Assembly: GCF_009870125.1 (NCBI RefSeq)
Contig: NC_046683.1
Location: 23,712,129-23,776,128 of the forward strand
Length of the DNA stretch: 64,000 nucleotides
Direction: 5' to 3'
Source: Drosophila pseudoobscura
Lineage: Eukaryota > Arthropoda > Insecta > Diptera > Drosophilidae
The notes under the pieces are model-generated. The model did not search any database. It saw only the letters and a program-made list of their open reading frames with translations, and was not told where the DNA came from. Within the stretch, counting starts at the first letter, position 1; each line of letters opens with the position of its first letter. Below are positions 22,439 to 33,567 of this stretch, one piece after another. The translations under genes were made by a program, and so were the position numbers.

Positions 22439-23611
22439 ATCTGAACAATGTTTTCTGGATTGATGGATGTTCGGAACTTGCCTTTAATTGGTCTCCACAC
22501 ATTAACTCAAAAACGGTTTCTGCCTCTATCAATAAGTCAACCTTAGCAGGCTTGTAAAAATGCGTGTCTGCCAGCTGAAGATTTGCTGCTATCTTCCATT
22601 GGTCGAAATTGCCAACATGATCGGGTTAATACCCAAAAATCGGAATCAAAGTTTGGCGCGGTGATACGAGACAGAAGTATGAATCTTGTGCTTTATGATG
22701 GAAGAGTTTTTTCCAACAGTTGTGATATTAAGGCACGAATCATCACGGCGCAAGTCGTAAGTGCTGCGCTAGATCCTCGTCCATACTGAAAATGGTCCGG
22801 ACCGATCTCGCACCTTTACAACAGCGGTAGCAAGAATAACCTGGTCAGCACTAGCAACGTCACTAGAATAGGCTGTCTGAGGCTCAGACGATGACGAATG
22901 TTCTACAGGCACAGAACTAGGCCCATTTTGCTGTGGCTCTACCCCGTATCGATGAAGCAAAGTGTTATTGGGCTTAGAGCACACTCGACATTTTGCTGTC
23001 TTGCACCTCGTCACTGTATGACCTGGCTTTAAACAATTTATGCACAGTCGGAGTTGCTTGGTGATATCGAACCGTTGAAGAACAGGAAAATCACTAAGCG
23101 ATTGACAATTGCTTATGGTATGATTCCCCGCTTGACAATAGTTACATTTCGAATCAGCTCGCCTATCCGTCTTTGCACATGACAATTAAGATTTAGTGGG
23201 TCCTTTACTTGTCTCTTGTTTAGTTTTTCCCTTATTCCGTGTTGACTCTTCGCCAACTAGATACTGATAGCGCCGATTCAACTGGGCTGCGCACTCCTAC
23301 CAAGACGGTAGTTTATCGAAATCCAGTTGCTCTTCGAACCGAGACTTCGTTTTGGGATCTACTTTAGACAGCGCTATATCTATTAATGTCTTTTTCACTT
23401 CCTAATGACTGAAGAGAGGAATAGATGACACCGTGTCAATGACGGACCTAAGGCATGAAGCAGAAGGTTTTGTTGTGCTGGGAATGTCAAACAACTGCGA
23501 AACATTATCAGAAAAGATCAAATATTTTTTGTCGTAAGCCTCCTTCAAACTATCAAGAGCCTTCTCACAATTTTCTGCAGAGATTTGAAACGCCTTCACT
23601 GTTCCCAATTA
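22439..23611 (-). pseudogene. BEL/Pao gag-protease fragment
   Basis: Gag core sequence is at 23608-23402 (ENCEKALDSLKEAYDKKYLI). CCHC knuckles typical of BEL lie at 23185-22960 (CNYCQAGNHTISNC, CINCLKPGHTVTRC, CRVC). The start of the protease domain (VILATAVVKVRDRSGPF) runs to 22769 and breaks off. Lower coordinates to 22440 hold later protease-domain sequence in changed frames. RT and integrase are absent. It is a different BEL family from 8180-12823. Confidence 0.8.
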
Positions 23612-23624
23612 ACTTTTTCCACAT

Positions 23625-24255
23625 TTCTTATCATTGGGTCGTTAGCCACTGCAAATTGATTTGTTTCTTTTGGCTATAAAAATGATCCCATCTGATCCAG
23701 ATTCAGCAACCGGATAAATATGGTAATTTTCTATGATTGTGCTTTTTTAGTTTTCTGGAATCTACATTATTGTGTGGGTGTGGGTGTGGGTGTGGCGAAA
23801 TTTTGACACAAAACGGTCAAGGTCCGATATGAGAGATCCTTGAACTCATATTTTGCAATTGGCAAAACCGACCATGAAACCTGTGTGTTAGAGAGAGACG
23901 GAGCGAGAGAGAATGAAATTGTTTTCTTGATTCTGGCTATAATAATTATACGATCTGATACGATCTATAATAATTATACGATCATCCTCTACGATCCTGC
24001 CTTTTCAGTTTCGGTCACAGAAGTTCGGATATAAAACGTCGTTGCTCTAGCTCTTATAGTCTTTGAGCACTAGGCGCTGATAGGGACTACGGACAGACAG
24101 ACAGGGCTCAATTGACTCGGCTATTTATGCTGATCAAGATAATATATACTTTATGGTGTCGGAAACGATTACTTCTGGACTTTAAACACATCCACTTTTA
24201 CCACAAATCTAATATACCCCAATACTCATTTTGAATATCGGGTATAATAAAAGAA
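23625..24255 (+). mobile_element. INE-1/DINE-1-like Helitron copy
   Basis: It is colinear with the copy at 53740-54712: agccactgcaaattgatttg, ttttgcaattggcaaaaccgacc, the gagagagac block, tggctataataattatacgatc, gacagacagacagggctcaa, gactcggctatt, atactttatggtgtcggaaacg, and a terminal cccaatactcattttgaatatcgggtata hairpin. It contains a (GTGTGG)n run at 23772-23796. Noncoding and non-autonomous. Naming it INE-1/DINE-1 relies on remembered consensus features. Confidence 0.75.
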
Positions 24256-24939
24256 AAAGAATCAAGAAAGGATAGAAGAAGAGGGTAGAAGAGAAGGGAG
24301 GAGAAAAATGGGAAATATCGGTCACTATCCCATGGATGTCACGGTGGTAGCTTATTCTGCCCACCCAACCTATGACCATCTTCCTTAAAACCTGAAGTTT
24401 TAGATGGCCCCTTGAGAATGATTGCGGTTACACGCACAACGGCACAGAGTTCATTTTCTACATTTTTTGATCTAAACTTCATATTTTGTTTTTTTCTAAT
24501 AAACAGTTACAACTAAGATTATCAGTGGGTTCATATTTTCTAATCTTAAGGATCTACGGCGGGTATATATATATGAGAGATTTTGAGTTGTATATAAAGT
24601 TAGATGAGGTGGGGTTAATAATAATAATAATAGTAATAAAGGTTTATCATATGTGTAGCAGGGCCTTCCTGGCACAAATTCATTTCGCTTTTCTTTTCTT
24701 TTATACTACAAGTAATATTGGATAAAGTGATAGATGTGTAAGATAGCTGCTATTCATTAGTGATTTTAATCGTATATTCGAGTCTTTAAGAGAACTAGTA
24801 TCGGGAGAACTCACGAGAACTAAACGAAAGTCACAGGATTTTACTCACACAGTCATGCTTCTCCATCGGCGAAAGATTGATCTCCCGGCAAGAGCTGAAA
24901 TAGAACATTATCCTTTCCTTTTGTCTATATTAGCCGGCT
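24256..24939. other. AT-rich stretch without recognisable gene
   Basis: A purine-rich run (agaagagggtagaagagaagg, about 24266-24305), a short (ATA)n tract near 24618 and no coding-like frames. I see no element ends here. Confidence 0.5.
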
Positions 24940-24947
24940 GGGCAATG

Positions 24948-25013
24948 GACACTGCATTACCCCGGACAAGGGTAATGCACTGTCGCTTGCTCTGTCCGGG
25001 GTAATGCAGTGTC
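24948..25013 (+). repeat. 21-bp perfect inverted repeat in LOA leader
   Basis: gacactgcattaccccggaca (24948-24968) is followed by a 24-nt loop and the exact complement at 24993-25013. The loop itself begins with a related gggtaatgcactgtc. As RNA this forms a strong stem about 150 nt before the ORF1 AUG. A second small hairpin (cccga/tcggg) sits near 25050. Confidence 0.9.
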
Positions 25014-25162
25014 TAGCTAAGGCTATGGTCCGGCGTCTTCCCGATTCAAAGTCGGGGGAACCGAACCAGGGCCATGGCTAGAGGTGCCTGGCGGTCAGGC
25101 CTAAAACGCTAGGGGGTGGTCCCCCCGAAAAATATTAACCAGTATGGACCCTCGGGCCAACT

Positions 25163-26605
25163 ATGGAGTCGAAGAAGGAGCAAGCACGGGTTGGGATGTC
25201 AACCCAAACGTCGGTGGAAAGCGTGACTGCTACCACCGGCGGGCACGGGGAGGAGCAGTCCTCTCTGCGTGTCGCCAGCGGTCACACCTCAGACTTGGCG
25301 GGAGCAGGCCAGGTCAGTTGTAAAGCTACTGCCACAATAACAACAACAAAAACAACTCACTCCGTGGCCTGCAAGTTGAGCCGCACAGATGCCGTAGTCG
25401 ATACAGACACGGATCTGGAGAGCGTGCTCTCTCTAAGCAGGACGGACGAAGAGAGCCTTCTCCGCTCGCCGGAACCAGGCACCAGCTCCCTGCGTAGGGA
25501 AGGGCCGAAGCGTTCCAAGGAGGGGATGAAGGCCAAGGCGCAATACAAAGCGGCCCTCAACATAAAAAGCCGGCTGCAAGGCAAAGCAGACATCTCCAAG
25601 GAGGAGAAGGTCAAGCTAGCCTGGGCCGAGCAGAGAGTAGAGGAGGGTCGGCTACACTATGCCCAGATGCCACAGATGAGGGCGTCGAATGGCGAATATG
25701 CCAATAAGGTGGAGGAGATGATGGCCACCAAGAGGCAACGCTCGACTGAGAGTGCCATTAAGGACACTCCAGCGAGCAAGCGGCAACGCGGGCCCAAGAG
25801 TGCAGCCCCTCCACCGAAAGCGGCCAAGAAGCCGAAAGCGAAGGTCAGCGAGGTGACCAAACGACACCTGATCGTGGCACTCATTGACCGCAGCGAAGAA
25901 AACGGCAAGATGTCAGCGGCACAGTGGAAGCTGGTGCACGCGCGTCTTGTCGACGCACTCTTTGCACAGATGGAGGAAGACCCCGCGGCCCCAATGCCCA
26001 CGTTCGATGGTGCTGGGTGGCTAAATGGGGTTAAGATCCTGAAGTGCAATGATGACCCAACCCTAAGGTGGCTGACGCGTACGGTCTGCCAACTGGAGGC
26101 GATGTGGGAGGGGGCCAAGCTGGAGGTTGTGGACCGGGAGCTTATCCCGTCCAAGCCTAAGGCGAAGGTACTCTTCCCCATCACAATCCAGGGGGACCGA
26201 GCGCTGAAGCTCCTTCAGCGGCAAAACGCGGATGTGCCAACGGCCGATTGGAGGATCCTACACATTTTTAGCCCACTACCCAACGAGGGGGGCCAGTGTG
26301 TGATCCTCCAAATAAACAAGGAAGCAGAGGATCTGCTATACCCCAAGTTCGGGAAGATGGCGTGGGGCATGGGTAGCGTCTACCTGCGCCTCAAAAAGCG
26401 CCACCCTGAGGACAAGGACGCGCATACCCTGCAGGCAGGCGAGGTGGAAAAGGACCTAGGTCTCGAGTCCATCGTGGCGGCCGCCCAGGGTCTTGCGCTT
26501 GAAGACGAAGAAGAGGAAGACGGTGACCTGACGCTGGTTGTCAACCCGTCAGGTGCAAGCGAGCCAGCCACCCATGCTGAGTGTGCTGCAGCTCAACTTG
26601 CATAA
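25163..26605 (+). CDS. LOA-clade ORF1 protein, intact
   Basis: A 480-residue open frame from the ATG at 25163. Residues 1-90 are Ser/Thr-rich. A basic, charged central part (residues 110-230, KAKAQYKAALNIKSRLQ, AAPPPKAAKKPKAKV) probably binds nucleic acid. The C-terminal ~200 residues form the conserved domain found in ORF1 of LOA-type elements of flies (HLIVALIDRSEENGKMS, VVDRELIPSKPKAKVLFP, MGSVYLRLKKR). An acidic tail follows (EDEEEEDGD). No zinc knuckles are visible. By analogy it coats the element RNA. It overlaps ORF2 by 32 nt. The frame is complete and shows no damage. Confidence 0.85.
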   Translation: MESKKEQARVGMSTQTSVESVTATTGGHGEEQSSLRVASGHTSDLAGAGQVSCKATATITTTKTTHSVACKLSRTDAVVDTDTDLESVLSLSRTDEESLLRSPEPGTSSLRREGPKRSKEGMKAKAQYKAALNIKSRLQGKADISKEEKVKLAWAEQRVEEGRLHYAQMPQMRASNGEYANKVEEMMATKRQRSTESAIKDTPASKRQRGPKSAAPPPKAAKKPKAKVSEVTKRHLIVALIDRSEENGKMSAAQWKLVHARLVDALFAQMEEDPAAPMPTFDGAGWLNGVKILKCNDDPTLRWLTRTVCQLEAMWEGAKLEVVDRELIPSKPKAKVLFPITIQGDRALKLLQRQNADVPTADWRILHIFSPLPNEGGQCVILQINKEAEDLLYPKFGKMAWGMGSVYLRLKKRHPEDKDAHTLQAGEVEKDLGLESIVAAAQGLALEDEEEEDGDLTLVVNPSGASEPATHAECAAAQLA

Positions 26606-29600
26606 AAGCAAGGTAGCGTCGGCGGAGCTCCTCATCGCCATGGAGCAAGGGCTCGCCGACATAGCTCTGGTCCAGGACCCCGGATTGCGACAGGCAATTC
26701 AGTGGCCGGACTAAAGTCCTCAAATCATAACCTGTTCTACTCAACATCGGTAAGCAGGAGCAGAACCTTCGTACTCGTACGAAAGGGAATCCATGCTTAC
26801 CTTATGTCTCATTACAGCACGGATGACCTGACGGTTGTGATGCTGGAAAGTGAGGAAAAGCGCCTTCTGGTGGCTTCCTGCTACATGGCTCACGACAGAC
26901 CCGCACCACCCGACGAACTCAGGAGCCTGGTGACAGAAGCCGGCACCAAAAACTATCAACTCGTCATCGGAACGGACGCCAACGCCCACCACAATGTGTG
27001 GGGAAGCACCGACATCAATGACAGAGGTGAGTCACTCTTAGACTTTATACTAGCAACTAATCTATATATAGCAAACGTTGGGGAGGAGCACACCTTCGTA
27101 GGTCCGACCTCATCTAACGTGCTAGACCTAACACTTGCAATGGGAAACAGTACTACGGTATCTAGCTGGAGGGTCCTCGATAGACCATCCTTCTCAGACC
27201 ATAAGTACATTCAGTTCAAGTGCGAATTCAAACACCCTTCGAAGACAACAGTCTATAGAAACCCCCGGAACACAAACTGGGCAAAGTTTAAAAAGACAGT
27301 TACTTCGAAGCTCGCGAATCCGGGCTCAGTGAAATCCGCGGAGGATATAGAGAAGTCCCTAAAGATCCTATCCAACGAGCTACTGAACGCCTACCATGCA
27401 TCGTGCAAACCCTCGAGAACGAAGAGGAGGTCCAAGCCACTCTGGTGGAACCGAGATCTCTCTCTCCAAAGGAACAACCTCAAGGAATTCTTCAAGATCG
27501 CCAAACAAGCGAACGAGGAGATTGTCAATGAGGAATATAAAATCCTACTTAGGAGCTACAAGAAGGAAATACGTAAGGCACAAAGGAACTCGTGGAGAAA
27601 CTTCTGCTCCAACATCGAGAAAGTGCCCGAAACCGCCAGGCTTCGGAAGCTGCTTTCAAAGCAGCCCACAGTACAGAGCCAACTAAAACTAGACAACGGA
27701 CAGTGGACAGAGGGCAGCAAAGAAGCCCTAACAGCACTAATGGAGGCGCACTTCCCTGGATGCACCGAGGTCACTGACGCCAAGGAGCATCAGGACCTAG
27801 CAACCGAGGAACAGCACCCTCCAATAGGTCTGTTAACCACTAAGAGAATCCAGTGGGCCATAGACTCCTTCGCGGGCATAAAAGCACCAGGACTGGACGG
27901 GATATTCCCAGCCATGATGCAGTTGACCAAAGAGGTTATTACCCCATGGCTCCTCGCAATATACTCAGCATGCCTAAGTACGGGCTATATCCCCATCCAA
28001 TGGAGAACCTCGAGAGTTGTCTTCCTCCCTAAGGCAGGAAAGTGCAGCCACGTGAGTCCCAAGGATTACAGACCGATAAGCCTTACCTCCTTTATACTAA
28101 AAACACTAGAAAAGCTGTTGGATTTGCACATCAGGAATGAGGTAGAGGGACTGATGTCAACAAACCAACACGCCTACACTAAAGGGAAATCAGTGGAGAC
28201 GGCACTACACTTGCTAGTAGCCACCATCGAGAGCGCCCTTCACAACAAAAAGTATGCTTTGGGAGCATTTGTGGACATCTCAGGAGCATTCAACAACGTG
28301 GCCACAACCGCAATAACAAGTCGCCTAGAAGCGAATAACATACACCCTGCAATCAACGTCTGGATCAAAAACCTCCTAAGTTGCAGACGGGTGCAATCGG
28401 AGTAGGGCACTGCTTCCATGGTAAAGGGGGCACACAGAGGCACACCTCAGGGTGGAGTCCTGTCGCCACTACTGTGGAATCTGGTGGTCGACGACCTCAT
28501 CAAGAGATTTGAAAGGAAGGCCCCAAAGATAACAGCTTATGCAGATGACATAAGCATTCCTATTACGGGTGTATGTCCATCGACCCTCAGCTCCTTAATG
28601 GAACGTACACTCAGGGAGATACGTGAGTGGGCGGAAGAGGTAGGACTCAGTATCAACGCGGACAAGACGGACCTCATCCTCTTTACCAAGAGGTACAAGG
28701 TACCGATATGGACCCCCCGAAAATTTACCAAACTAGGCTGACCCCAAATTCACAGGTGAAATACCTAGGCACAGTACTGGACAGCAAGCTGGCATGGAGG
28801 CCCAATGTAGTGGAAAGGGTGAAGAAGGCTACCATTGCGCTTTATGCATCCAAGAAGATGCTCAGCAGCACATGGGGCCTGTCACCTGCTGTAATGCACT
28901 GGATCTACATCTCGGTGGTGCGACCAACTCTGCTGTATGGAGCCTTAGTGTGGTGGCAGGCTACTGAAAAGAAGACATACCATAAGCTTATGGAGAAGAC
29001 TCAGCGACAGGCTCTGCTCTGTATTACAGGGGCGTTGAGGTCAACCCCAACAAAAGCACTCGAAACCATACTCGGAATCGACCCCCTGGACATTCACGCT
29101 CGCCTGATTGCGGGATAGGCAGCACAACGCCTCATAGCCTCATCAGGAAATCTATCGCCACAACGATACGGGCATAGTTCAATCGGCAGGGAAATGACCA
29201 GATCAACTGACTACATGACCCCCCAAACTTGCCTTGACGTCAAAACAACCACATCTCTGGGACCTGAAGACTGGAAAACTGGAAGGGACCAAACTGAGCA
29301 CCTCAATATATACACAGACGGCTCCAAGATGGACGGAGGAATAGGAGCGGGCCTATACTGCACAGACCCTGAGATAAGGCTGTCGTATAAGCTACCGGAC
29401 CAATGCAGCATATTCCAGGCAGAAGTTTTTGCCATCGGGAAAGCAGCGGAGGTCGCTCTCCGCACAGAACGAACACACGATGCGGTCAACCTATTCGTCG
29501 ACAGCCAAGCGGCGATAAGATCCATGCAGTCGTCCGTGGTCAGTTCCAGAAGTGTCTTGGCGAGCAGGGAGGCATTAGACATCCTAAGCACGACAAAGAC

Positions 29601-30159
29601 AGTGCGGATCTATTGGGTTCCCAGCCACCAGGGCATCGAAGGAAACGAAGCGGCGGACGTACTAGCTAAGGAAGGCGTCGGGCTGGAGAATAGGAGAACC
29701 GAGAACGTGCCTGTCTCCCTCAGAACGCTGCAAGGCAATCTAGAGAAGCAGGCTAGAGCACAGACTGATAGCAGGTGGAGGAGTACCACCACCTGCAGAA
29801 CCTCGAAGATAATGTGCAAGGAGCGCAACGAGAAACTTAGCCACTACCTACTGCACCTGCCACCAAAGGACTGCAGACTGATGGTGGGAATACTAACAGG
29901 TCACTGTCTGGCTGCTGCACATGCAGCAAAGCTAGGCATCACCAACAGAGACAGTTGCAGGAAATGTGAGGAACCTGGGGCTATCGAAACCCTGGAACAT
30001 CTCATCTGCAACTGTCCGGCTCTCTCAAGGGCAAGGAGGAGATACCTGGGCGCCCCAGTGTTGGCATCACTGGAAGATGCCTCCAAAAGGACGCCTCAGG
30101 AACTGCTGGCCTATGCTAAAAACACCTCGATTCTCGGGGACTTTTTAAAACCACATTAA
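26574..30159 (+). pseudogene. LOA-clade ORF2: endonuclease, RT, RNase H (two stops, two frameshifts)
   Basis: The ATG at 26574 begins MLSVLQLNLHKSKVASAELL, the endonuclease start. A one-base shift near 26690 moves the frame to 26702-28405 (IGTDANAHHNVWGS, SDHKYIQF; RT KAPGLDGIFPAMMQL, RPISLTSFILKTLEKL, QHAYTKGKSVETAL, GAFVDISGAFNNV). An in-frame TAG at 28403 interrupts before HRGTPQGGVLSPLLWNLVV and AYADDISIP (YADD). A second shift near 28720 and a TAG at 29116 precede RNase H at about 29300-29690 (YTDGSK, QAEVFAI, VDSQAAI, HQGIEGNEAADVLAKEG, all catalytic residues present). A C-terminal CX2C...HX4C motif is at about 29960-30015. Four point lesions silence it. Confidence 0.9.
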
Positions 30160-30499
30160 CACTCCCGCGACGGTTCATAGGAATGTTTATAGGGTCTCGT
30201 TCAGCGGGTTCGAGTCTCGGTCAGATTCGACGGAACAGCCTGCAGCTTGTTAACTTTTCTAAATGGCCGAGGGCGTGGCGAATCACATAGGAATGCCTGG
30301 CTAGGAAATGATAGGCGGAAACTGGAATCAGGTGTCCGAAGAGCGCATTTATGGATATTTGGATTTATGGACTGTAATCTTTCATAATTCAGGATTTAAG
30401 GCGCCATTTCAACACGGACCGATTTTCAGATTCTAGATCGACGAAACTCTATTAATACATTAATATTAATTTCTTTACATGCTTATGATGACATAAGAT

Positions 30500-31078
30500 G
30501 TTGCAAGGTTTGAAAAGGCCTTGTTTCGCCAGCACACACTCCTCGTCGGGCGACGCGGGCTCCGGTTTGGGTCGAGAAGCGGCCGACGGGACGAGACAGC
30601 CTCAGCCCACGGGCAGGGGCGCGGTCTCGGTTACGGATCCCTTGTTGATGTAGCACGTGGAATCTGCAGACCCACTCGCTGATCTGGGAAGGGCGATGAA
30701 CTAGCGTGCTGACGCCTGCGATTTCCAGGCAAATTGAAGAGCTCCACTTTGCCGGTCACTTTCTGGTGCGCCTTGGCACGGGTCGCGCTAGGCTGGGGAG
30801 CGTAAGGCGGCGTCTTCTCAAAGTGCTGATCGGCAATTTCCGCAGGTAATCTTTTGCTGCAAAAATACGAGTTTTCTCTATTAGATAATCGTCCGGAGAA
30901 TATAGATCGACATTAATTTTACCGCAAAGGCAGCGATATCCGTAGATGTAGACAGATTAATCCAGGCTCCAGTGGTTCGATGGGTTTAAACGCTCACAGA
31001 GGATCTTCATAATTGTCAATCCTGCGGTCAGTCCAGGCAGCTGATCGGCAAAGCACCTTTCAACACTTGTAAAGTCGG
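30500..31078 (-). pseudogene. Unassigned coding-like segment, possibly a fragment of a host gene
   Basis: Between two transposons the minus strand has long in-phase coding-like sequence that I cannot assign to any mobile element. One frame reads FADQLPGLTAGLTIMKIL to a TAA at 30959-30957, then stays open past the stop (VYIYGYRCLCGKINVDLYS) to a TGA at 30756. A neighbouring frame from about 30862 to 30631 looks more protein-like at its start (LPAEIADQHFEKTPPYAP). This fits one nonsense codon and one frameshift in a former exon. The lower-coordinate part is GC-rich. Alternatively ctaat...tatttttgcag (near 30858) could be a splice acceptor. The product is unknown. The 30191-30499 region holds no gene that I can see. 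Confidence 0.4.
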
Positions 31079-31082
31079 TTCA

Positions 31083-32830
31083 TGCACCCTACACACTCCA
31101 GGCATAACGCTCTACATTACTTCCAACCGATATTTTCACACGTTGAATTTGCTGAGAATTTAGCCATCTTGGTATCCGAATGCTCTCTAATTCTGTTAAA
31201 CTATCTTTAAACAAATTCCATTCACGAGTATCCTGTTCTGATAATTCTTCATCCCAATTTTTGTCCAGCCAAAGCCAAAGTTTTTGAATAAACAATTTTC
31301 CGACAAGTGTCACTGGAGACAACCAGCCTAAGGGGTCATACATTTTGGCTAAGGTAGATAATACTATTTGTAGCGCCATTTGGCGTATAATAATTGTTAT
31401 TAGGATCGAATTTTATGAAGTCTAGTGTAAGTTAGGCTAGGGCAAAGCGGGACCGCCATAAAAGCTCGCTCTCTCGCTCTTGGCGAATTCGCCCCGCTTT
31501 GCCACCGTAGGTAAGATAGGCGAAGTAGAAATTGTTTTGAATATATGAAGAAGTCGAGAAAAATCGATTGAAACGAACGCACGCACTCCTTTTTTTTCGT
31601 CGTCGTATAATACAATAATTTGCAGTCACCCAAGTTTTTCGGTCTCTTTTATTTAAAAAAACTATTCTAAATTTTCACTATTCTCTTGTTATTTTTCTTC
31701 ATTGGTTCATAATGGAAATCGAACAAAAACTCGTATTTGACCGGTTCCCATTGGAGTCCTAATGTTTTGACGGATTCATTCTCCTCAATGTTGAATACTT
31801 TATTTTCTTGGTCCACCCTAGCGCCTTCTATAATTTCTGGGATATTTCTTATCCACTTTCTAAAGTTAAACCCAACCTTATTAAACTCCCGGGTAACTTC
31901 CTTAACATGGTTCATCAGGTCGTCCATGTAAAAATCATTCTTCATGAATTCCCTAATTGCTTGATTTTGCAATTATGTGCTATTGCAATAAGCACCCTGG
32001 TTACTAAGTAGGGTTCTGAAGCTGTACCGTACGTAATGACTGTGAGTTTATAATCTTTTAACTTTTCGTTTGGAATATCTCTCCAAATTATAAGCAAATA
32101 TTGTGGATCGTCTTTATCAGCATTAATTTGCCGGTACATTTTTTCAATGTCCGCAGTTATTTCAAATGGCCATTTATTCATAAATTCGAAAGTATCTTTT
32201 TGGATTGTTGGTCCAACCCACGTGAAATCTTTTAACCTTTTATTGTTTGTGGTTTTTGCTGAAGCATCGAAAACTACCCTCAGCTTTGTCGTTAGACTGA
32301 AGTCTATTATGACTTCTTGATGGGGCAAATAATATTTCCCATCTTCTTTGGACTCTACCATATATGTAATTTTCTTTTAATTTTTTTATTATTGCTGAGC
32401 TTTCTTTCTAAACTGTAAAATCGTAAAAATTGGGGTTTTGAATAACCTAGATCCTTTTATTTTTTAAATGGTGTTTTGACCACATACCTGTCATTCTCAG
32501 CTCTTCTTGTTGTTTCCAAGCGAATGCTTCTTGCAAACAACTTCGTCTACGTCATTATTTTCACTTTCCAATTCCCAGAACCGCTCTAAGTCCCCAACTT
32601 CAATTTTTGTCGCCACAATAATTAAATCACCATGTGATTTGGTGCAACCGGTTATAATCCATCTGAAATCTGTACTCTGACCACGTAGTCCACCTATTTT
32701 TATTTCTCCGTCTTTTAAGATATGGGTATACAAATCTATTCCAAATTTTGCATCTAACCTACCCGGTTTCTTAAAGTTAGGGTCTGCCAACACATAATCT
32801 TGCCACTTAGTTTTGTCAATATTGAAAGAC
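31083..32830 (-). pseudogene. BEL/Pao pol fragment: protease end and reverse transcriptase
   Basis: Protease-domain sequence is at 32793-32497 (LADPNFKKPGRLDAKFGIDL, FRWIITG). RT lies at 32361-31942 (YLPHQEVI, TKLRVVFDASAKT, GPTIQKDTFEFM, ITADIEKMYRQI) and 31972-31683, with the FYMDDLM active-site box and an FNKVGFNFRKW block. After the solo LTR the reading resumes at 31368 as VLSTLAKMYDPLGWLSPVTL and stops near 31083 before RNase H. Truncated, with the gag end and integrase absent. Confidence 0.85.
31369..31677. mobile_element. Solo LTR nested in BEL pol, with 5-bp target duplication
   Basis: A 309-bp block runs from TGTAGCGCC to ATTTTCA. ctatt at 31364-31368 is repeated at 31678-31682, and the BEL coding sequence continues across it once one ctatt copy is removed. 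It shares most of its sequence with the LTR at 1-266. A 5-bp duplication suits several LTR superfamilies. The orientation is uncertain. Confidence 0.85.
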
Positions 32831-32834
32831 TTTA

Positions 32835-33068
32835 ATGGTCGTAGTGGTAAGAGATCGCAAGCAGCAAACCAACGAAAGCATGGACGAATTTCATAACGGA
32901 GCTATGCATTTAGTAGATCCCTTCCAATACCCTATTAGCGAAAGTCAACTAACGTTAATTCTGAAACGAAATCTTAGACAGTCTATGAGAAAAGAGTTGT
33001 TCTATATAGAAATCAATTCGGTTAGGCAGATAAGAAAAGAGTGTAGACATTTGCGAGTTGAGTTGTAA
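32835..33068 (+). pseudogene. Ty3/gypsy-type gag fragment
   Basis: RKQQTNESMDEFHNGAMHLV, SESQLTLILKRNLRQSMRKE and SVRQIRKECRHLR match a retrotransposon gag core. The same sequence, diverged, occurs at 36380-36580, so both come from one family. It is a short fragment without zinc knuckle or pol. Confidence 0.7.
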
Positions 33069-33129
33069 ATTCAATCTACATTTTATTTTTAAAATCAGAG
33101 TGTTATATATGATTTGACAATGAGGTAGG

Positions 33130-33345
33130 AGGTACAATTTTGTATTCTCTAATTATCGTTTGACCTACGCAAAGGATGCATTTTACTGCGGGTGTCTATT
33201 TGAGTGCATGCTTACATTAGAGCTATTTTAAGAATGCATTGGTTAAGTGTTTTCCCCACTTGTGTTTTGTTGTAGTATCCTTTAATGGGCTACAGATCTT
33301 TGTTTACCCCGAACTGTCATTACTTATATACTTTATGTGATTTTT
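33130..33345 (+). repeat. LTR-like fragment, inverted relative to 35222-35410
   Basis: cttacattagagctattttaag...gcattggttaagtg...cccacttgtgttttgttgtagtatc...aatgggctacagatctttgtttac matches the complement of 35222-35320 with about 85-90% identity by eye. At 35.3 kb this sequence leads into a BEL gag, so it is probably the LTR end of that family. The next ~220 bp (33346-33567) hold no gene; gaaagtggcatgg occurs twice there. Confidence 0.6.
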
Positions 33346-33567
33346 TTTAGAGATCCTTTTTTTGGATACATGGATCATTATTGTTTACAATAACATTTTT
33401 ATGTTTGAAAAATCTTGCTGGGGTCCGAAAGTGGCATGGTTTCGACGATAATATGTTCATGCTTGAACATTCTGCAAAAGGGCCGAAAGTGGCATGGCTT
33501 TGTATTTTGATTCTTTTTAACCTTTTGTGTACATTTTCTTTATAGCTATAATTACAAGTACAGATAA

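Larger units (their letters stand above)
24940..30190 (+). mobile_element. LOA-clade non-LTR retrotransposon with RNase H
   Basis: A GC-rich plus-strand element with a 5' leader (24940-25162), ORF1 (25163-26605), ORF2 from 26574 to 30159, and a short 3' region. The ORF2 order endonuclease, RT, RNase H, C-terminal zinc motif and the conserved ORF1 C-terminal domain point to the LOA group. ORF1 is intact. ORF2 has two nonsense codons and two frameshifts, so the copy is recently dead. Confidence 0.85.

Noticed and set aside
25040..25080. tRNA-like T-arm sequence (cccgattcaaagtcggg) in the LOA leader
   Set aside because: Only a hairpin with a TTCAAA loop is present. No acceptor, D or anticodon arms could be built around it.
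30858..30960. 73-bp intron in the 30.5-31.1 kb segment (gtaaaa...tttttgcag)
   Set aside because: The unspliced sequence is itself open and protein-like through the proposed intron, so a frameshift explains the segment better. Kept only as an alternative.
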